DNA from: a virus
IMG/VR virus record: IMGVR_UViG_3300036893_000010
Span: 1 to 21,521 of that record
Strand: one strand, 5' to 3'
Length of the DNA stretch: 21,521 bases
Below are positions 1 to 7,360 of the stretch, one piece after another. The notes beneath the pieces were generated by a model that searched no databases, had not been told where the DNA came from, and saw only the letters and a list, made by a program, of their open reading frames with translations. A program made the position numbers and the translations under genes. Numbering within the stretch: position 1 is the first letter of the stretch; each line of letters starts with the position of its first letter.

Positions 1-764
1 TAGGTATAGTTGGCCCCATCCCAGAACAGAATATATCCCACGTTGGTGTTCAATGTTCCGGGGCCCGACGCAGTGCCAATGGCTAGCATCTGATTGGCGA
101 GATCCAGAGACCGGACATAACTGCCTACTGGTACGGTCAGACGATTAGGCGTCCAGGTCGTACCGTCAAAAGTCCCAACATTATTACCGTGGCCGATCGC
201 GAGGAATGGTAGATCGGTATTGATAGGAGCTATCCCGGTGTTGGCTGTATTATTTAGTCCTTGGGACAGATAACTGTCATTGTGAGTTGGGTTAGGCGAA
301 CCAAGCGGCCCGTAGATTCCTATAGATGAGTTGGTCGTGTAGTACAAGTAGCCCTGCCACATCCCAAGGCCATTGCCCTGAGAATCTTGGGCCTGGAACA
401 GCCATGTATATTCGCCGTTTTGGTCCCGGGAGTACATATTCCCCAAAGCGTCATAGATAAATACATCGGAGACATAGGGCTGCCCCGACACCATCCACTT
501 AGGTAGAGCTTTAATCATTCCCGCAGGAGAGTCGAGGACGGTAGAACGGTTACACTGCACCCATCCACCATCGTTTAAGACGTTAACATTGGCCCCAAAG
601 TAGAACTGATATTGTTTTTCTAGGAGGTAGGTAGTTCGGACTATCTGTTTCTCGGTATCGCTTATTCCACCGTACCATTGGTCGATGATCCACTGTTTCT
701 CGGTTTCATCACCCTGAGCGTCTGGCGACGAAGGCGGTACAAATGAGGCTGTATTAGGAGGCAT
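1..764 (-). CDS. Structural (tail or receptor-binding) protein, N-terminal part, cut by the window edge
   Basis: An open frame of 254 codons runs from ATG at 764 to the left edge with no stop. An AGGGG Shine-Dalgarno lies 6 bases before the start, and the gene begins 9 bases after the stop of the gene before it. The protein opens with a polar region in which ETEKQ (residues 20-24) and DTEKQ (36-40) recur. It then becomes rich in Gly, Asn, Thr, Trp and Tyr with short beta-like stretches such as VFIYDALGNMYS, GYLYYTTNS, FLAIGHGNN and GYILFWDG. This alternation resembles propeller-like or beta-solenoid phage virion proteins. Its place at the end of the fibre gene run supports a tail or host-contact role. 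The exact family is not recognised, and the missing C-terminus may carry the diagnostic domain. Confidence 0.75.
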   Translation of the reverse strand, partial: MPPNTASFVPPSSPDAQGDETEKQWIIDQWYGGISDTEKQIVRTTYLLEKQYQFYFGANVNVLNDGGWVQCNRSTVLDSPAGMIKALPKWMVSGQPYVSDVFIYDALGNMYSRDQNGEYTWLFQAQDSQGNGLGMWQGYLYYTTNSSIGIYGPLGSPNPTHNDSYLSQGLNNTANTGIAPINTDLPFLAIGHGNNVGTFDGTTWTPNRLTVPVGSYVRSLDLANQMLAIGTASGPGTLNTNVGYILFWDGANYT

Positions 765-773
765 AATCTACCC

Positions 774-2000
774 CTAAGAACTGACGCCGGCGGCCGGGAA
801 CCAACCCGGGTAACTGTGCCAGCGACTGAGTCCGTTTTTACTCCTGATAATCGAGCTACGACTCTTAGTAGCCCAGTTACCCTTAGCGGCCGCCAGCCGT
901 GCAGCATAGGATGCAGCGTAATAATCGCGCCACTTGGCATCTTTTTTGTATTTGTAGTATTTCCACAAAGCCCAGTCCTCTGGGATGTCCTGCATATCGA
1001 CGTGCAGCGACATAATCTGATTGACCGACCAGCCGTTTGTAGAGTGGGTGGTGATTGATTGATAGACGTTTCCGATGGTGACATTAGAGCTGTTATTAAC
1101 TTGGACGATTTTATACCAGTTACCATCGCCGTCGTCACCGGTAGAAATATAGGTTGAGCCAAGCGCCATCCAGGGCAGGAATATTGGAACGGTAGAGCTA
1201 ACGATATTGCTGTTATAGGTGAATGTCAGGGTCGGTGCCAACGGACTAACAGTAGTAGGCGTAATGCCTACATGGTCTAGTTTGATATCCGAAGACTCAT
1301 AGACTATCTGCATTGGAACTCCAGTCCCCGTCGTGCCTTGCATAGTACCCATAGTCGTAATAGTGTCGTTTACGGTGGTGTCGAGGGTAATCGTAACAGT
1401 ATTTCCCGTAACTAGTTGAATAGTATATTGGCCGTTTATGTTAGTCCCTGAAGCCATAACAAAGCCAGCTAAGTCGACTGTAGCTCCGACTGTCGCAAAA
1501 CTAGGCAGAGAAGAGAAGGTTAGGTTTAGCTCCGTGCCCGTCTCATTACCAGAAGTCGGAGTATAGGTAGAACCTGAACCGACATAGTTCACAGCCGTAC
1601 ATATAGGGTCTATTTGAAGCTCGGCCGAACCAATACCGAAATTCTCATTTATGTAGTATAGAGAAGGTATTCCGCCAATATCATACTCAATGCGATAGTT
1701 CCACATCTCGGTTGATTCCTCTTCTTGAAGCTGGTACCAGCGTGAGCCGATTTGAATCTTTACTGTTTTAATGAATAGATAATCGGGAGGCAACTGATAA
1801 TTGCGGTTAGAATCAGTTAGAGGGTTACCAGGCACTTGTGTGGTTGTGTTTGTAATCTTCTCAATGCCAGGACGGCCGAATGTAGCAATAAGGTTCTGGT
1901 AGCCTTGATTTAACCAGCGAATGAACTTCTCTTGAGAGTCAGAGGTTGTATCTGAGGTCTGGTCTTGGCAGTCTTGAAGTGCTTCATCTAGGGTAATCAT
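774..2000 (-). CDS. Head-to-tail adaptor candidate (gp4-like) with a large beta-rich insertion
   Basis: 408 residues. The N-terminal 60 or so residues (LDEALQDCQDQTSD, then KFIRWLNQGYQNLIATFG) match the pattern of phage adaptor proteins that sit under the portal: an acidic helix followed by a W/FLN-x-GYQ-like helix. The C-terminal part returns to a helical, basic and aromatic segment (ALWKYYKYKKDAKW, then SYAARLAAAKGN). Between about residues 115 and 320 is a Thr/Ser/Gly-rich beta region that looks like an inserted domain. The start ATG lies two bases after the upstream stop with GGGA as ribosome site. The adaptor assignment rests on pattern recognition only; a tail fibre or other minor virion protein is the alternative. 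Confidence 0.6.
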   Translation of the reverse strand: MITLDEALQDCQDQTSDTTSDSQEKFIRWLNQGYQNLIATFGRPGIEKITNTTTQVPGNPLTDSNRNYQLPPDYLFIKTVKIQIGSRWYQLQEEESTEMWNYRIEYDIGGIPSLYYINENFGIGSAELQIDPICTAVNYVGSGSTYTPTSGNETGTELNLTFSSLPSFATVGATVDLAGFVMASGTNINGQYTIQLVTGNTVTITLDTTVNDTITTMGTMQGTTGTGVPMQIVYESSDIKLDHVGITPTTVSPLAPTLTFTYNSNIVSSTVPIFLPWMALGSTYISTGDDGDGNWYKIVQVNNSSNVTIGNVYQSITTHSTNGWSVNQIMSLHVDMQDIPEDWALWKYYKYKKDAKWRDYYAASYAARLAAAKGNWATKSRSSIIRSKNGLSRWHSYPGWFPAAGVSS

Positions 2001-2001
2001 A

Positions 2002-3207
2002 TTAGTTCCCGCTTACTAGAGATCCTGTTACAAAACACGTTCCTATACCAGTTACAATGGCGGTAGATCCGCCTGAACCTAGGTAGATCTGGATGTAATC
2101 ACCAGTAGCTAACTGTATCTCGTCGTAAACATTTGAGGAGACGTTGCTCACCGCAGCTCCGTTGATACCGTTTGTGAGCACACTACCGTTCTTATAAATG
2201 AACACCTGCCATGCTGTCGCTGGAGTTCCGCTGGCTTGGATGAAGGAATAGAATCTATAAAACCCTGGTATTGGCGCGGTAAACTTACCTGTCGAGGTCG
2301 AATAATTATCGCCACTATCATAGACCTCCGTATCGAATGTGATCAATTCATTACCGCTTGCAGAGTTCAGTGAAGCATTACGGTATGCCCTAAACTTATA
2401 ATTATTAGATACTTTGTTCAAATAGACTGGTCCAGGCGGAGAATATAAATTACCTAGAGAATCGCCGCCTATTTGAGTGATTGAACTTATAGATGATGCT
2501 CCAGTAACTACTTTGGCTAGTCGGATAGAGTTAGCAGCCAAAGAAGGAGAGGCAGAGCCATTAGAAACGGCCGTATAAGTTATCCCCGTCCCCACTGTGT
2601 AGTCCACATAAGTATCATCTGAAGCTCCAAAGGTATGACTACCGACTGCAACTTGAGAGTATTGGACACCAGCAATCCAAAATACCCCTGCGGTCATAGA
2701 TCCGACTAATCCCGACCCAGTGCTCCAGACCGCTCCAGACTGCACAAAGTTTCCCATTGAAGATCTAAAGTCTATCATATTCGAACCGTTATCTTGGACT
2801 TTACCAGCGCCTTTGGGGACTAGGTTGAGTGAAATGTTATTATCGGTTCCAAGTACGGAAATAGTTGGAGCATTTCCTGTTGAACTATTCCCGATATTTA
2901 TATAATTAACTGCTCCTGCAGTTGGAGTCTGGCCGATCCACTCATTATTATTAGCGTCTATTAGGCTCGTAGTGATGCTAGGGCTTGTAAGGGTATTGAC
3001 CCATTCACTATCGTTAGGGCCTATTCCGACAAGGAAACTACTCGCAGATGCCACGGACGCACCGGCACCAAGCTTGGTCTCAATCGCTACGATAGCGTCA
3101 TTAGCAAATCCGTGTTGCAAATGGTGCGGTGCGGAGGCTAATGTATCGGTCGTTTGAGGATCGTATTGTTCGGGGTCAAGTGCGCCTGGATAAAGTGTAT
3201 TAGACAT
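2002..3207 (-). CDS. Tail fibre protein with C-terminal C1q-like domain
   Basis: 401 residues from ATG 3207, preferred because AGGT sits 7 bases upstream; a GTG at 3234 would add nine residues. The N-terminus carries a typical fibre segment (HHLQHGFANDAIVAIETKLG, residues 28-47). Residues 104-140 read like fibre repeats seen in many phages (GNAPTISVLG, then NLVPKGAGKV). The last 130 residues (about 268-398) fit a C1q/TNF-like jelly roll: FDTEVYD, then GKFTAPIPGFYRFY, WQVFIYKNG and GDYIQIYLG. C1q domains are trimeric and bind diverse ligands, so a receptor-binding fibre tip is a reasonable inference. The start overlaps the stop of the repeat protein by 8 bases, so translation is probably coupled. 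Confidence 0.75.
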   Translation of the reverse strand: MSNTLYPGALDPEQYDPQTTDTLASAPHHLQHGFANDAIVAIETKLGAGASVASASSFLVGIGPNDSEWVNTLTSPSITTSLIDANNNEWIGQTPTAGAVNYINIGNSSTGNAPTISVLGTDNNISLNLVPKGAGKVQDNGSNMIDFRSSMGNFVQSGAVWSTGSGLVGSMTAGVFWIAGVQYSQVAVGSHTFGASDDTYVDYTVGTGITYTAVSNGSASPSLAANSIRLAKVVTGASSISSITQIGGDSLGNLYSPPGPVYLNKVSNNYKFRAYRNASLNSASGNELITFDTEVYDSGDNYSTSTGKFTAPIPGFYRFYSFIQASGTPATAWQVFIYKNGSVLTNGINGAAVSNVSSNVYDEIQLATGDYIQIYLGSGGSTAIVTGIGTCFVTGSLVSGN

Positions 3208-4357
3208 CGTTATTACCTGACCATATTGTATCACTTGAGGGGTAAACTGACACTAGGTTATCTGTTCCGTCATAAGGGATTGAAGCGTCGTAGAAAACTG
3301 GAGCATCGTATAGAGTTGCTCCGTCTAAGTAGTTAGGGTTCTGCGACCACAATGTATCACCTATAACGTCTTGATTTTCCCACAGTACATCAGTCGCAGG
3401 GTAAACTGAGGTAATGTTCCCTGTAACAGCTCCGTCAAAAGGATAGCTAGCATCATATAAGGTATTGGGATCGTCGTAATCCACCGCACCTTGTAAGTAA
3501 GTAGGGTTTTCATACCATAGAGTATCTACTGGAAGTTCGTAGTTAGGGGTAAAGCTCGGTAATACGGGAATTACTGGATTAACTACCTGAGGAGGTCGTA
3601 ACTTTGTACTGTGTTGTCTAGCAAGATGTACTATTTGGGATTTATTGATAGCATAAAAGAACCTCCCTATTGTTGGTAGGAATATAAGTATCGGGTTAAT
3701 CACGCTCGCGGGTTGTAGTTTCGTACTATATGGTTTTTTCTGTTTCTGATTAAGCGCTCTTGGTATTGCCTGTAAATGAGTGCCTAGCGTTGGCAAGAAT
3801 GGCGGTTTCCTGAGTAGCAAATAAGGTATGCCAGTATACTGTGACTTACCACGGAACTTGTAGTCATTGCGGTCAGTTGTGACAGCTATTAAATGAGTGC
3901 CTAAAGTCGGTAAGAAGAGGTTTGGCTTAGGATTGATGGTAGTCGCCGGGAATAACTTAACTTCATACTTAAAGCGTCTGGTGATGACTTGGTTTGTTTT
4001 TACGGCTTGTAACTTAACGCCGAGTGTAGGCAGGAATACAGGAGGATTTAATAATGAATAATTAGTCCCAGTATACTGGGACTTACCCTTAAATTTATGT
4101 GCATCCATGGACCTTTGGATGGCGGTAAGATGAGTTATAAGTGTAGGAAGAAACAGGTTAGGCTTCGGGCTGATTACAGTTGGTGGAAATAATTTGGTAG
4201 ATTTCGGTCGCCTAAGAGAAGATTCTTGAGACCGCCTAACCGCCTGAGTATGACCCCCTAGTGTTGGTAGGAATATAATAGACGGCGCAGGATTAACTAC
4301 GCCAGCTTGTTTGAGGCCAGATCCCCTCCAAGGGTATGAACGTCCTAAACGCGCCAT
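3200..4357 (-). CDS. Repeat protein: seven 39/40-residue FLPTLG units plus duplicated acidic C-terminus
   Basis: 385 residues. The core FLPTL (or FLPTI, VLPS) begins at residues 29, 69, 108, 148, 187, 226 and 265, a period of 39 or 40. Units alternate, so the true repeat is about 79 residues: KLFPPTVISPKPNLFLPTL-type and GKSQYTG-type segments recur 79 residues apart. Up to residue 270 I count 38 Lys/Arg and only about 5 acidic residues. From 271 to the end there is no Lys or Arg and about 19 acidic residues. That half is itself two copies of a roughly 53-residue unit (278-331 and 334-385), each beginning DTLW and containing YDAS-x-P-x-DG and SVYP. The start ATG overlaps the upstream stop as TAATG. 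Its place among fibre genes suggests a virion surface or tail protein. I do not recognise a family for the FLPTLG repeats. Confidence 0.8.
   Translation of the reverse strand: MARLGRSYPWRGSGLKQAGVVNPAPSIIFLPTLGGHTQAVRRSQESSLRRPKSTKLFPPTVISPKPNLFLPTLITHLTAIQRSMDAHKFKGKSQYTGTNYSLLNPPVFLPTLGVKLQAVKTNQVITRRFKYEVKLFPATTINPKPNLFLPTLGTHLIAVTTDRNDYKFRGKSQYTGIPYLLLRKPPFLPTLGTHLQAIPRALNQKQKKPYSTKLQPASVINPILIFLPTIGRFFYAINKSQIVHLARQHSTKLRPPQVVNPVIPVLPSFTPNYELPVDTLWYENPTYLQGAVDYDDPNTLYDASYPFDGAVTGNITSVYPATDVLWENQDVIGDTLWSQNPNYLDGATLYDAPVFYDASIPYDGTDNLVSVYPSSDTIWSGNNDV
3203..3526 (-). repeat. Two tandem copies of an acidic unit of about 53 residues
   Basis: Copy one is encoded by 3526-3365 and copy two by 3358-3203, in the 3' end of the repeat-protein gene. 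Both run DTLW..NP.YL.GA, then YDAS.P.DG, then SVYP..D..W, and both end in N-x-D-V. Neither contains Lys, Arg or His. Confidence 0.75.
3548..4312 (-). repeat. Tandem coding repeats, about 117-120 bp (super-unit about 237 bp)
   Basis: This stretch encodes the seven FLPTLG-type units. DNA similarity is visible between alternate units: for example ccagtatactgtgacttacc at 3831 and ccagtatactgggacttacc at 4069, 238 bases apart. Such spacing points to duplication of a two-unit block rather than of single units. Confidence 0.75.
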
Positions 4358-5091
4358 TAGTAAGTACCCGATCTGTTAACAGCTTGTAATCTAACTATCC
4401 CAGGATTAGGTAAAAGAACTCTATCTATATAAGGATCTAAAACGACTTCACCTATCGCCCAACTGTCCAAGCTTCCTACAGCACTCCAACTCATGACTTG
4501 AGTGCCAGCAGGAGTGACAGGGCCAATGTCACTCATAGCACCTGTGCCTAAAGCACCAGTGTTATTAGTGCGTTGCGTAGCACCTCCTGCCACTGTCATA
4601 GAAGTATTGGAAGTGGTTAATCCGCTGACTACCCAAGCATTGTTATCTATTGTTGTGGCAGTGACACTGGGGGTACTCACTCCGCTACCAGTCGATCCGT
4701 TACTGGATTCTACACAATCATATTGGTCGACATTATTATAGGATGAAGCACTCGCTATTGAGGTGACACTGGTATTCAGAGTAACCGTTACGGTGTTAGA
4801 ACCATAGGCAGGAGCGGGCAGTGACCACATCTCATTCCTATAGACACCTATAGTGTTAGCTTGCTCGAACACCATATTAACTCCACCGTAGGTTATAGAG
4901 GCAACTTGTCCTGTAAGGAATATGGAAACGTTTACTATCAACCCTCTTAGAGGCCCAGCACAGGTATGGCTCCAACTGTAAGTCGATAGACTAGCCTCAT
5001 ACCCCGATGAAGAAGAGTTATCGAATAGAATACCGGGGACTGGATATCCTTGGCCGAAGTATGGTTGGCCAAAATAAACGCCGCCAAACAT
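4357..5091 (-). CDS. Beta-rich virion protein ending in one FLPTLG-type half-repeat
   Basis: 244 residues with a strong AAAGGAG ribosome site 6 bases before the ATG. The N-terminus has the aromatic FGQ repeats common at the start of small phage structural proteins (YFGQPYFGQGY). Residues 22-125 form a beta-sandwich-like region (SLSTYSWSHTCAG, SITYGGVNM, NEMWSLPAP, NTVTVTLN, SYNNVDQ) resembling an adhesin-type domain found in many environmental secreted proteins. Residues 126-220 are Ser/Thr/Gly-rich. The last 20 residues, VLLPNPGIVRLQAVNRSGTY, match the core of the repeats in the next gene (FLPTLG..LQAV), so the two products are probably related or partners. The stop is shared with the next start (TAATG). 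Confidence 0.75.
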   Translation of the reverse strand: MFGGVYFGQPYFGQGYPVPGILFDNSSSSGYEASLSTYSWSHTCAGPLRGLIVNVSIFLTGQVASITYGGVNMVFEQANTIGVYRNEMWSLPAPAYGSNTVTVTLNTSVTSIASASSYNNVDQYDCVESSNGSTGSGVSTPSVTATTIDNNAWVVSGLTTSNTSMTVAGGATQRTNNTGALGTGAMSDIGPVTPAGTQVMSWSAVGSLDSWAIGEVVLDPYIDRVLLPNPGIVRLQAVNRSGTY

Positions 5092-5102
5092 TTAAAGCTC
5101 CT

Positions 5103-5834
5103 TTAGCAACACTCCACTAAGATAGATATTGAGTTACCAGAACCAACATAGGTTATGAAGCCGTCTGAGGCGTTGGTCGTTTTATAGGCTAGCGAATAGT
5201 ATTGTGCCCCTGCACTTGGAGAGTTGTCTATAACGACTGCAGATTTAAAATATTCACCAGCATTTATATTAAAATCCTGAACTAGAGTAGTTAGTGCCCC
5301 AGAAGTAGCACCTTTATATATGGCAACATTTCCAGTAGCTCCACTAATGTTTCCCATCAAGTAAGCACTAACACTTACTTTAACTTTCGTCACCCCTGTT
5401 GGCACAGTTACACCTGTCGTTACTCCTGTTACTAAAACATATGACGTACTAGCGGTGCTTGGAGTTGCTGTAATTGATGTAGATCCTAAATATTGCCAAA
5501 CGGGTGCACCGGCTACTATAAGCCCCTCTATATCAGTTATGACTTTAGGAGTAATCGTGTTAGATATCTGGTCGCCCACTAAAATAGAACGTGCCGAACT
5601 TCCTTCCTGCATGCGAGTAATGGTAAAAGTGTCCGTTGAGATATTAGTGATACGAACTACCTCAGAATTAGCCGTGGTTGGTTGGGCTCCAGCTGGCCAG
5701 ACTGTACAGTTTTGAGGATTACCAAATAACGCTCCGTTTCCACTCTGCACAGTTAAAGATGTTCCGCTACTAGCTGGAGAGGGAGCTGTTAAGACTGTCG
5801 AGTAGCCTTCCCTAGAGTGAACATCATAGCTCAT
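5103..5834 (-). CDS. Phage fibre or baseplate-like structural protein
   Basis: 243 residues, start supported by GAGAGGAG upstream. The first half (SLTVQSGNGALFGNPQNCTV, then NSEVVRITNISTDTFTITRM) resembles a small beta domain often found at the N-terminus of phage fibre-like proteins. It is followed by a short helix (KVITDIEGLIV). The second half (about residues 112-243) is a Thr/Ser/Val-rich beta region (VTVPTGVTKVKVSVSAYLMG, then NVAIYKGATSGAL) ending GNSISILVECC, plausibly a jelly-roll tip. It lies between other virion genes. The role is inferred from composition and context; no catalytic motif is visible. Confidence 0.7.
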   Translation of the reverse strand: MSYDVHSREGYSTVLTAPSPASSGTSLTVQSGNGALFGNPQNCTVWPAGAQPTTANSEVVRITNISTDTFTITRMQEGSSARSILVGDQISNTITPKVITDIEGLIVAGAPVWQYLGSTSITATPSTASTSYVLVTGVTTGVTVPTGVTKVKVSVSAYLMGNISGATGNVAIYKGATSGALTTLVQDFNINAGEYFKSAVVIDNSPSAGAQYYSLAYKTTNASDGFITYVGSGNSISILVECC

Positions 5835-5847
5835 GCGCTACTCCTCT

Positions 5848-6021
5848 CTAGGTTATTTTAGATTCAGCCCAAAGCTTTACTGATTCCCAGTTTTGAAAAT
5901 GATAATCTTCGCCATTTACCTTAAGGACTAAGAACGGTGCGGTGATTGTTTTCCCTGTAGCAGAGTCGGTTAAAACTGACTGAGTTGCAATTTGCTCAGG
6001 AGTATCTTGAGTATCAGCCAT
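5848..6021 (-). CDS. Small virion-region protein, 57 residues
   Basis: The protein starts MADTQDTPEQIATQSVLT and ends WESVKLWAESKIT. The ATG at 6021 follows the upstream stop after one base and has an excellent GGAGG site 6 bases upstream; the next gene starts 13 bases after this stop. Ribosome site, spacing and lack of conflict with another gene make it real. It is acidic at the N-terminus, has a central beta-like stretch (KTITAPFLVLKVNGEDYHF) and a C-terminal aromatic helix. No family is recognised; small adaptor-like or chaperone-like proteins occur at such places in phage tail modules. Confidence 0.75.
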   Translation of the reverse strand: MADTQDTPEQIATQSVLTDSATGKTITAPFLVLKVNGEDYHFQNWESVKLWAESKIT

Positions 6022-6022
6022 T

Positions 6023-6526
6023 CTATTCCTCCCAGACGATGTTGGCGTAAGCGCTCACTGCAGCAGTGGCAGTCACGCGCAGCCGGAGGAAAGTACCGAC
6101 GGCAATTTCAGGCTCTTGGCCAAGAGGATACTGAATAAGAAGTCCGCCGGTTGGAGGAACTAGGTGAGATTCAAAGCCTGATACACCAGAGACGGAACCT
6201 TCAGCAGAAGCGGTATAGCCTGAAAGTGCTGTACCCAATTGGATAGACGTGGCTGGAGAGTTCGGATCGTTAACTTTGGCAATATCAGCAGCGGCATAAG
6301 CAGTCACGGTGGCGGCCACGGACGCTACCCTAATAAGTTCGACTTCAATCGGAGTGGCTGCGGTAGAACCGTCAAACTCGATTGACCACTGTTTGACACG
6401 AATGGCGGTAGTAGTAGCATTTGTAGCCAACTGAATGAGCGTCTTGATTGCCGTACCGGTAGTGACTTTAACTGGAGCTGCAGCTCCGGCAACTGCACCG
6501 TTTACGACTGAGTAGATCTTTGACAC
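6023..6526 (-). CDS. Small beta-rich virion protein under its own promoter
   Basis: 167 residues with a GTG start at 6526 (GTG TCA AAG) and an AGGAG site 7 bases upstream. The protein is Ala/Thr/Val-rich with alternating beta pattern (TTAIRVKQWSIEFDGSTA, then IEVELIRVAS) and ends GTFLRLRVTATAAVSAYANI followed by VWEE. This resembles small head-fibre or tail-associated proteins. It has a dedicated TTGACA-N18-TATACT promoter with the shared leader element, which suggests many copies per virion. Whether it decorates the head or the tail cannot be told from sequence alone. Confidence 0.75.
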   Translation of the reverse strand: MSKIYSVVNGAVAGAAAPVKVTTGTAIKTLIQLATNATTTAIRVKQWSIEFDGSTAATPIEVELIRVASVAATVTAYAAADIAKVNDPNSPATSIQLGTALSGYTASAEGSVSGVSGFESHLVPPTGGLLIQYPLGQEPEIAVGTFLRLRVTATAAVSAYANIVWEE

Positions 6527-6558
6527 TAGATTTCTCCTAGAAAGAGATTAAAGAGTTG

Positions 6559-6574
6559 GCCGCTGGAAACGCGT
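6559..6574 (-). promoter_or_regulatory. Conserved 5' leader element, copy 3
   Basis: Minus-strand sequence ACGCGTTTCCAGCGGC. It starts 10 bases after the -10 box, so it should lie at the 5' end of the mRNA for the 167-residue virion protein. It shares ACGC-N3..5-CAGCGGC with elements at 7038-7051 and 10997-11010. Confidence 0.6.
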
Positions 6575-6584
6575 ATTTGCTCTA

Positions 6585-6614
6585 AGTATATTATTAAAGA
6601 CAGGCGCTTGTCAA
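6585..6614 (-). promoter_or_regulatory. Sigma70-type promoter before the 167-residue virion gene
   Basis: -35 TTGACA (6609-6614, perfect), 18-base spacer, -10 TATACT (6585-6590, five of six). It lies in the 91-base gap between two structural genes, which holds nothing else except the leader element and the ribosome site. Confidence 0.75.
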
Positions 6615-6617
6615 ACA

Positions 6618-7016
6618 TTATCCTGCGTTTTGTGCGCTAGCTCCTGAGGAGTTGATATTCACCAATACCGAACCCGAACCAGTAATAGCGACTGAAAGGC
6701 GTACCCTGAAGTCACTGAATCCGTTCACATTGGCGTAGAAATAAGCTGAACCGGTGGTCAAGGTATAAGTCGTCGCGATAGTGGCGGCCGTAGTTCCTAG
6801 CGTAGTCGGTACAACATACCAGTTATAACCATCCCAGGCTTCCCAAGTGATAGTTCCGGCGCTGACGGTGCCAGTATTTTGAGTAGTGATAAGCGCACTT
6901 TGGTAACCCCACTCGTAAGCCTGTACGGTAGCACCAGTTCCTGCAGCACCAGCTGTCGTGCTAGAGTTCCAGGTGGCCTGATTAAGGGTAGTCGAGTCTT
7001 GAAACTTCATTCCCAT
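6618..7016 (-). CDS. Small beta-rich virion protein under its own promoter
   Basis: 132 residues, starting MGMKFQDSTTLNQATW. It is Thr/Ser/Ala/Gly-rich with aromatic beta strands (VQAYEWGYQSALITTQN, then TITWEAWDGYNWYVVP and FSDFRVRLSVAITGSGSVLV), a pattern usual for small jelly-roll virion proteins. A dedicated promoter with perfect -10 and the conserved leader element precede it, which argues for high expression as a head decoration or tail-associated subunit. AAAGGA lies upstream at a somewhat long distance (about 10 bases). The precise position in the virion is unknown. Confidence 0.75.
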   Translation of the reverse strand: MGMKFQDSTTLNQATWNSSTTAGAAGTGATVQAYEWGYQSALITTQNTGTVSAGTITWEAWDGYNWYVVPTTLGTTAATIATTYTLTTGSAYFYANVNGFSDFRVRLSVAITGSGSVLVNINSSGASAQNAG

Positions 7017-7037
7017 GAGGGAAAATCCTTTGAGGTT

Positions 7038-7051
7038 GCCGCTGAGAGCGT
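7038..7051 (-). promoter_or_regulatory. Conserved 5' leader element, copy 2
   Basis: Minus-strand sequence ACGCTCTCAGCGGC, starting 12 bases after the -10 box of the promoter at 7064-7092. It differs from the capsid-gene copy (10997-11010) only at two central positions. Confidence 0.6.
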
Positions 7052-7063
7052 ATCTATACGAGT

Positions 7064-7092
7064 ATTATATCAGTACTGCCTAGTATTGTCAT
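7064..7092 (-). promoter_or_regulatory. Sigma70-type promoter before the 132-residue virion gene
   Basis: -35 ATGACA (7087-7092, five of six), 17-base spacer, -10 TATAAT (7064-7069, perfect). The -35 lies inside the 3' end of the preceding coiled-coil gene, whose stop codon is at 7070-7072. Confidence 0.75.
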
Positions 7093-7360
7093 CCACAAGT
7101 AATTGACGGTCATTTGCTTTCAATTCTCGGGCCTGAATAGAGCGTTTCTGCTTATTTAGGAGCACAAATGCCCGATCGAGTTTCTTTTGGCGCTCTTTTA
7201 GGATAATTTCGAACTTCCGAGCGTTAGACATCCGGATATTGGCCTCCTGGAGCAGCTTTTCGGCCTTTTCCAGCTTGATTTGAGCGTCTGCTAAGGTTTT
7301 GCCGGCCTCAACCGAGTTATCATGCGCTTGGCGCTGGAGGTCCGACAGGTTGGGTTCCAT
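7070..7360 (-). CDS. Coiled-coil protein of unknown function
   Basis: 96 residues, almost entirely charged helix with heptad-like spacing (KTLADAQIKLEKAEKLLQEA, then FEIILKERQKKLDRAFVLLN), ending NTRQY. It overlaps the upstream 83-residue gene by 41 bases in a different frame; GAG just before the ATG is a weak ribosome site, so coupling to the upstream gene is likely. Small coiled coils in head modules can act as assembly or connector proteins, but nothing here fixes a role. Confidence 0.65.
   Translation of the reverse strand: MEPNLSDLQRQAHDNSVEAGKTLADAQIKLEKAEKLLQEANIRMSNARKFEIILKERQKKLDRAFVLLNKQKRSIQARELKANDRQLLVDDNTRQY

Noticed and set aside
662-1162. Open frames of 80-166 codons around 662-1162 on either strand
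   Set aside because: They lie inside the partial structural gene or the adaptor gene in other frames, have no ribosome site, and give Arg/Ser/Leu-rich sequences without recognisable pattern.
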